This document shows positions 5,039-8,230 of a stretch of DNA of 8,230 nucleotides, one piece after another. Position 1 is the first letter of the stretch. Each line of letters begins with the position of its first letter. This DNA is from Candidatus Methanoperedentaceae archaeon (GTDB lineage: Archaea; Halobacteriota; Methanosarcinia; Methanosarcinales; Methanoperedenaceae), in contig DUGO01000018.1 of NCBI GenBank assembly GCA_013331375.1, positions 1 to 8,230 of the forward strand, written 5' to 3'. A model generated the notes under the pieces. The model saw only the letters and a list, made by a program, of their open reading frames with translations, was not told where the DNA came from and ran no database searches. The translations under genes and the position numbers were made by a program.

Positions 5039-6925
5039 CTAAGTCTCAAGCGCTTTTTTGATCTTTTCCTTTAGAAGGTCGCTTATGACCTGCCCGCTGA
5101 CCTTTCCCCTGAACTCTTTCATCAGGACTCCCATGAGAGGGCTTACAGCCGCCATCTCCCGTTCCTTTATGAACTCTTTTTTCTCCTGTATGAGCTTTGA
5201 CGCCGCTTCCTCAAGCGCCTTCTGTGCATCATCACCTGCTCCAGATAGCTCTGCTGCAGCATCCGTTGCAGAGACCCCGGGCTTTTCAGCAAGCCTGCGC
5301 AGCACTCCGGGTATCGCCTCCTTCACAAGCGCGCCCTCGGAGAGCATGGTAAATGTTTGCCTGAGCCGCTCATCTCCAATGAGCTCCACTTTCACACCTT
5401 CCTTCGCAAGCTCGGCAAGGGTCGTCTCAAGTGTTCGCACAATTATTGTGGGGCTTGCCCCCGGGGCAGCATCCATGATATCCTCGAACAGCCGCGAGTG
5501 CGCCGAGCGTGCCATCTGCCATGCAAGCTCTTCGTTGAGCCCGAACTGGCTCATATAACGCGCCTTTTTCTCTTCAAGAAGCTCGGGGAGCACTATGCTG
5601 TCAATGCGTGAGGCTGGTACCTGCACAGGAGGCACATCCGTCTCAGGATACATGCGCGCAGCACCCGGCAGAGGTCTCATGTATGCCGATGAGCCGTCCG
5701 GGAGCGCTCGCCTCGTCTCTTCAGGCACGCGTTCAAGCGCCTCAACTGCCCGCTCAATCACTGCCTTCAATGCGTTCATGGCTTTTTCTTCCGCAGCCGC
5801 GACCATTACAACGCAGTCTTTCGTCCCTGCACCCGCTGCGGCTCGCAGCCGGCTGACCTCGTCTTCGGTTATCCCGTACTTCGGGAGCTCGTCTGTGTGG
5901 AAGATGCCGCCAACTCCGTATCTTTTTGCCCTGTCCGAGAGTTCGGTGCCGAGCCTTCGCCCGGGCTGGACTTCACGCCCCACGATTCCGTTGAACTTTT
6001 CGAGCTTTACTGCAAGCACTTTGCCGTCTTTCTGAGCTTTCTGGATGACTGTGGACTTCGTAGCTGCGAATACGCTGCTCACGTCGATGATGTCGCTGCA
6101 CACCGCCGCGCCCCTTGCGTTGAGCTCATCCCGTATCCTGAGCAGGTTTACCTGTCGTTCAACCTCGCGCTCAACTATGATGTCTATGCTCCCGAGCTCC
6201 TGCACGCCCTTGACCTCAACGCGCGCACCGCCGGCTATCGACACGTTCAGGTCCTGCCTAATCGTGCCAATGCCTCGCTTCACCCTGCCGGTCGCGCGAA
6301 GGAGAAGCCCTATCTTTTCAGCCGTGCTCCTCGCATGCGCCGGAGAAATGATATCAGGCGCGGTGCCTATCTCAACGAGAGGGATGCCCAGCCTGTCCAG
6401 CGAATACACCACGCTGTCGTTCTTTTCCTCTATTTTCTGGCAGGCTTCCTCTTCAAGGCAGAGCACGCCAACTCCCACACGCCCCTCACTGGTCTCAATG
6501 TACCCGTCCGTTGCCACAAGAGCAGTGCGCTGGAAACCCGATGTATTGGAGCCGTCAATGACAATTTTGCGCATGGTATGCACCTCATCCGCGATGCGCA
6601 TGTTAAGGAGCTTCGCAATCTGAAGCGTGATATCGAGGGCTTCCTGGTTCAATTCGCGCGGAGGCTCTTCATCGTTCTCGACCAGGCATGTGGTATCATA
6701 GGCTTTGTAAACGAACTTTCGCTTTACTTTAGATTCCTCAAGGGCTGCACGGTCAACCTCTCCCAACTCGCTCACGGTCGGTCTCAGGTATCTGAAAAAC
6801 TCGTATGATGATTCGGCGACATCCCGCAATCTTGTGGGGCAGCCGCAGAACAACTTTTCCTGCGTGTCGAGCTGCTGGTGTATCTCAATGCCGCATTTGA
6901 GTCCGAGCGCTGCGTAATCGGGCAT
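5039..6925 (-). CDS. gatE: Glutamyl-tRNA(Gln) amidotransferase subunit E
   Basis: The tRNA-binding and kinase/transamidase subunit of the archaeal GatDE complex, which converts misacylated Glu-tRNA(Gln) to Gln-tRNA(Gln) with ATP and ammonia supplied by GatD. GatB/E catalytic core: GIEIHQQL (12-19), FCGCP (26-30), CLVENDEEPP (80-89), IDGSNTSGFQRT (123-134), SLDRLGIPLVEIGT (175-188), GTIRQDLNVSI (220-230) and VEVKGVQELG (236-245). An AspRS-like GAD insertion, diagnostic for GatE over GatB, spans about 285-400. YMRPLPGAARMYPETD (415-430) and a helical YqeY-like tail (about 450-628) ending in SPLMGVLMKEFRGKVSG complete it. Length (628) is typical. gatD is not in the window. A TATA box 23-29 bases before ATG 6925, and the absence of a ribosome binding site, point to a leaderless mRNA. 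Confidence 0.97.
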   Translation of the reverse strand: MPDYAALGLKCGIEIHQQLDTQEKLFCGCPTRLRDVAESSYEFFRYLRPTVSELGEVDRAALEESKVKRKFVYKAYDTTCLVENDEEPPRELNQEALDITLQIAKLLNMRIADEVHTMRKIVIDGSNTSGFQRTALVATDGYIETSEGRVGVGVLCLEEEACQKIEEKNDSVVYSLDRLGIPLVEIGTAPDIISPAHARSTAEKIGLLLRATGRVKRGIGTIRQDLNVSIAGGARVEVKGVQELGSIDIIVEREVERQVNLLRIRDELNARGAAVCSDIIDVSSVFAATKSTVIQKAQKDGKVLAVKLEKFNGIVGREVQPGRRLGTELSDRAKRYGVGGIFHTDELPKYGITEDEVSRLRAAAGAGTKDCVVMVAAAEEKAMNALKAVIERAVEALERVPEETRRALPDGSSAYMRPLPGAARMYPETDVPPVQVPASRIDSIVLPELLEEKKARYMSQFGLNEELAWQMARSAHSRLFEDIMDAAPGASPTIIVRTLETTLAELAKEGVKVELIGDERLRQTFTMLSEGALVKEAIPGVLRRLAEKPGVSATDAAAELSGAGDDAQKALEEAASKLIQEKKEFIKEREMAAVSPLMGVLMKEFRGKVSGQVISDLLKEKIKKALET

Positions 6926-6947
6926 GGGTTCTGAGTATGCCTGCTTG

Positions 6948-6954
6948 ATATAAA
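6948..6954 (-). promoter_or_regulatory. TATA box of gatE, positioned for a leaderless transcript
   Basis: On the minus strand TTTATAT occupies positions -29 to -23 relative to the A of the gatE start codon. Archaeal TATA boxes are usually centred about 26 bases before the transcription start, so the mRNA should begin at or within a few bases of the ATG. No GGTGA-like motif lies between. Confidence 0.65.
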
Positions 6955-6991
6955 TGTCTTGTCAGGAGCAGATTTTGCGTGATAGTAATAG

Positions 6992-7004
6992 TTATATTTA
7001 AATA
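6992..7004 (+). promoter_or_regulatory. TATA box for the four-cysteine protein gene
   Basis: TTATATTTAAATA lies 57-69 bases upstream of ATG 7061. The expected transcription start near 7022-7030 gives a leader of about 30-40 bases carrying a strong ribosome binding site. It shares the 135-base divergent gap with the gatE promoter. Confidence 0.55.
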
Positions 7005-7046
7005 GTAACAAGTAGGTAATTAACTTCCGCCTGAAAAAAACTTAAA

Positions 7047-7054
7047 GAAGGTGA
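7047..7054 (+). promoter_or_regulatory. Strong Shine-Dalgarno sequence
   Basis: GAAGGTGA matches the archaeal 16S rRNA 3' tail complement (GGAGGTGA) with one mismatch and lies six bases before ATG 7061, which fixes that start. It is the clearest ribosome binding site in the window. Confidence 0.8.
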
Positions 7055-7060
7055 ACAAAA

Positions 7061-7621
7061 ATGGTTCCTGCAGAAAATGTGGAGAGGTTCCTGTCACGGG
7101 AGCAGCTTGCAAAGCTGGAAGAACAGCTAACGCCGGTGTGCCTGCGGCACTGCCCTTCTTCAGCAAAATGTGCCCGTGGTGTCCTGCATGAGTGCCCGGT
7201 TGAAGCATACATAGGGCATCTCAGGCGGCATACAAGGACGTTCGTCGTGCAGCTTGCGGGAGCAGAGCCTGAATACGCGCAAACCATCAGGTCTATCGCG
7301 AGCAACGAACTTGAACATCAGCTTGCGATGCCAGGGTGCAGCCGGATCAAGACAAAGCTCAGGAAAATGTCAATGGTGGCAGACAGGCTGCAGCAAGTCA
7401 GGAAGGGAGACCTTGGGCTGAGCCTGAGGGAGGTCAGAAACCTGATGGACGAACTGCATGAGTTTGACTCTATGATACGGGATACCGAAAGCATGCTGCT
7501 GAGAAATCACTTCTACACGCAGCTCGACAGCCTGACAGAGGTATGCAGGTCACTTGAAGAGGACCTGAGATGGGCTGTGATGGAGCGGGAACAGGAGACA
7601 TCCCGAGAAACTGGAATGTGA
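7061..7621 (+). CDS. Unrecognised protein with an N-terminal four-cysteine cluster
   Basis: A soluble 186-residue protein that I cannot assign. Residues 1-24 form a charged, probably helical segment. Four cysteines follow in the pattern C27-x3-C31-x5-C37-x7-C45, interspersed with His30 and His43 and with prolines after C31 and C45. This suggests a metal site (zinc or an iron-sulphur cluster). From about residue 95 to the end the protein is highly charged with heptad-like leucine/methionine spacing, consistent with long helices or a coiled coil; C93 and C162 lie outside the cluster. There is no signal peptide or membrane segment. The start is set by GGTGA six bases upstream. It is divergent from gatE, has its own promoter and terminator, and is therefore probably a single-gene unit. 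A regulatory or redox-sensing role is possible, but only by analogy. Base composition and codon use match its neighbours. Confidence 0.75.
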   Translation: MVPAENVERFLSREQLAKLEEQLTPVCLRHCPSSAKCARGVLHECPVEAYIGHLRRHTRTFVVQLAGAEPEYAQTIRSIASNELEHQLAMPGCSRIKTKLRKMSMVADRLQQVRKGDLGLSLREVRNLMDELHEFDSMIRDTESMLLRNHFYTQLDSLTEVCRSLEEDLRWAVMEREQETSRETGM

Positions 7622-7637
7622 CCTCCGGGCATTTCAG

Positions 7638-7674
7638 GTGCAGGGTGCACGCCCTGCACTTCATTAATTTTTTT
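7638..7674 (+). terminator. Hairpin plus T-run terminator
   Basis: GTGCAGGG (7638-7645) pairs perfectly with CCCTGCAC (7652-7659) across a six-base loop, followed eight bases later by seven T (7668-7674). It starts 17 bases after the stop of the four-cysteine gene and ends before the pilin promoter, so it separates the two units. The left arm can alternatively pair GTGCA with TGCAC at 7646-7650 over a GGG loop. Confidence 0.7.
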
Positions 7675-7699
7675 AGCGACGTTGCAACAAACCGACACA

Positions 7700-7707
7700 T
7701 TTAAATA
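7700..7707 (+). promoter_or_regulatory. TATA box for the pilin-like operon
   Basis: TTTAAATA lies 25-32 bases before GTG 7732, so transcription probably begins around 7728-7734. The transcript would be leaderless for GTG 7732, or have a leader of about 10-16 bases for ATG 7744. Confidence 0.6.
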
Positions 7708-7731
7708 TACTCTCTCAAGTTAGAGGCTGCT

Positions 7732-8181
7732 GTGAGATGGAGTATGAAAAAATTTAAAGCTGATGATAAAGGTATCGAACTTCCAATAAACATCGTGGTC
7801 ATGCTTGTGGTTGGCATGGTGGCACTCGCAGCGCTGCTCGCGATCATCCCTCAGCCCAAGAAGAATATGGTGGTGGAGATAAACTCTGTGAATAATGACA
7901 CTGGAGTTGTCGCAGATCTTGAGAACGGCGTGCCCAAGGATGTTTCCGTGAAACTCACGGTCTATGACAGCAATACAAATAACCCGGTGAAGGGCGCGGA
8001 TGTGATTATCACAGGTGGCGGAAGTACGGACGCTGGAAAGACCCTGTCCACGGGTAATGCCTCACTCAAGCTTAAAGATGTCCTGATCCGCAAGAACCAG
8101 GATATGCTGTATCTCAAAGTGATAGTGAAGGCAAACGGGTTCTATGATTACGAAAATGACAGGGCGATACTGATCACGTAA
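7732..8181 (+). CDS. Archaeal type IV pilin-like protein with beta-sandwich ectodomain
   Basis: A 149-residue surface protein. The N-terminus has a short basic leader (KKFKADDKG) followed by a hydrophobic helix (IELPINIVVMLVVGM, about 15-40), the architecture of a class III (prepilin-type) signal. Cleavage is expected after Gly14 by a prepilin peptidase (FlaK/PibD/EppA type), with the helix packing into a filament core. Residues about 68-149 look like a carboxypeptidase-regulatory-like or Ig-type beta sandwich: VKLTVYDSNTNNPVKGADV, then a Gly-rich turn, GNASLKLKD, and VIVKANGFYDYE. This is typical of adhesive archaeal surface proteins. The start is either GTG 7732 (GAGG five bases upstream) or ATG 7744 (MKKFK), which gives a more typical ten-residue leader; I favour ATG 7744. 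Its stop overlaps the next start (TAATG), so the two genes are co-transcribed and probably translationally coupled. Which filament it belongs to is not shown. Confidence 0.75.
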   Translation: MRWSMKKFKADDKGIELPINIVVMLVVGMVALAALLAIIPQPKKNMVVEINSVNNDTGVVADLENGVPKDVSVKLTVYDSNTNNPVKGADVIITGGGSTDAGKTLSTGNASLKLKDVLIRKNQDMLYLKVIVKANGFYDYENDRAILIT

Positions 8182-8230
8182 TGGAACTCCCCATACGATT
8201 CGTGGTGCTGCTCATCGTGGGCATGGCGGG
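8181..8230 (+). CDS. Second pilin-like gene, 5' fragment (runs off right edge)
   Basis: ATG 8181 overlaps the preceding TAA by one base. The 16 complete codons read MELPIRFVVLLIVGMA. They align without gaps to the mature N-terminal segment of the upstream pilin-like protein (IELPINIVVMLVVGMV), with ten identical residues (E, L, P, I, V, V, L, V, G, M). The frame is closed by a TGA at 8157-8159 and has no ATG, GTG or TTG in between, so a longer start with a basic leader is not available. The protein therefore appears to begin directly at the hydrophobic helix. The rest of the protein is outside the window, so function is inferred only from this segment and the operon. Confidence 0.65.
   Translation, partial: MELPIRFVVLLIVGMA

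Noticed and set aside
5897..6808. 303-codon plus-strand open frame opposite gatE
   Set aside because: gatE on the other strand is a full-length conserved enzyme. This antisense frame is open only because of codon bias and has no start context or family motif.

Overview
The window is archaeal, most likely from a euryarchaeon related to the methanogens. Three markers support this. It carries gatE, the archaea-only Glu-tRNA(Gln) amidotransferase subunit E. It carries a pyruvoyl-dependent arginine decarboxylase that matches my recollection of the methanogen-type family (the GVGRH and YLSEHHSFGE signatures). It also has AT-rich TATA boxes about 25-30 bases ahead of start codons, with only some genes showing a GGTGA-type ribosome binding site. 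The order or genus cannot be fixed from this sequence alone.

Layout. Bases 1-384 are visibly AT-rich and hold the 5' part of an unrecognised membrane protein on the minus strand that runs off the left edge. A small flavodoxin follows (385-807). Next comes an AT-rich gap of about 330 bases with a possible gene remnant and the promoter of a 438-residue multi-spanning membrane protein (1135-2451), whose tail carries seven tandem hexapeptide repeats. lysA (diaminopimelate decarboxylase) lies on the minus strand at 2488-3825. It is divergent from a polyprenol/dolichol-kinase-family membrane protein (3883-4431). pdaD (4540-5037) and gatE (minus, 5039-6925) converge with one base between their stop codons. 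gatE is divergent from an unrecognised 186-residue protein with four clustered cysteines (7061-7621), which ends in a strong hairpin plus T-run.

The last 500 bases begin a cell-surface operon: a type IV pilin-like protein with a beta-sandwich ectodomain (7732-8181), overlapped by one base by a second gene (8181 onward, cut by the edge). The second gene's N-terminus repeats the pilin hydrophobic segment of the first but has no prepilin leader.

The metabolic genes are core housekeeping: lysine synthesis, agmatine supply for polyamines and tRNA modification, Gln-tRNA formation, and isoprenoid alcohol phosphorylation. They appear to be separate transcription units, not one operon. The parts most likely to hold undescribed biology are the repeat-bearing membrane protein, the four-cysteine protein, and the tandem pilin-like pair at the right edge.
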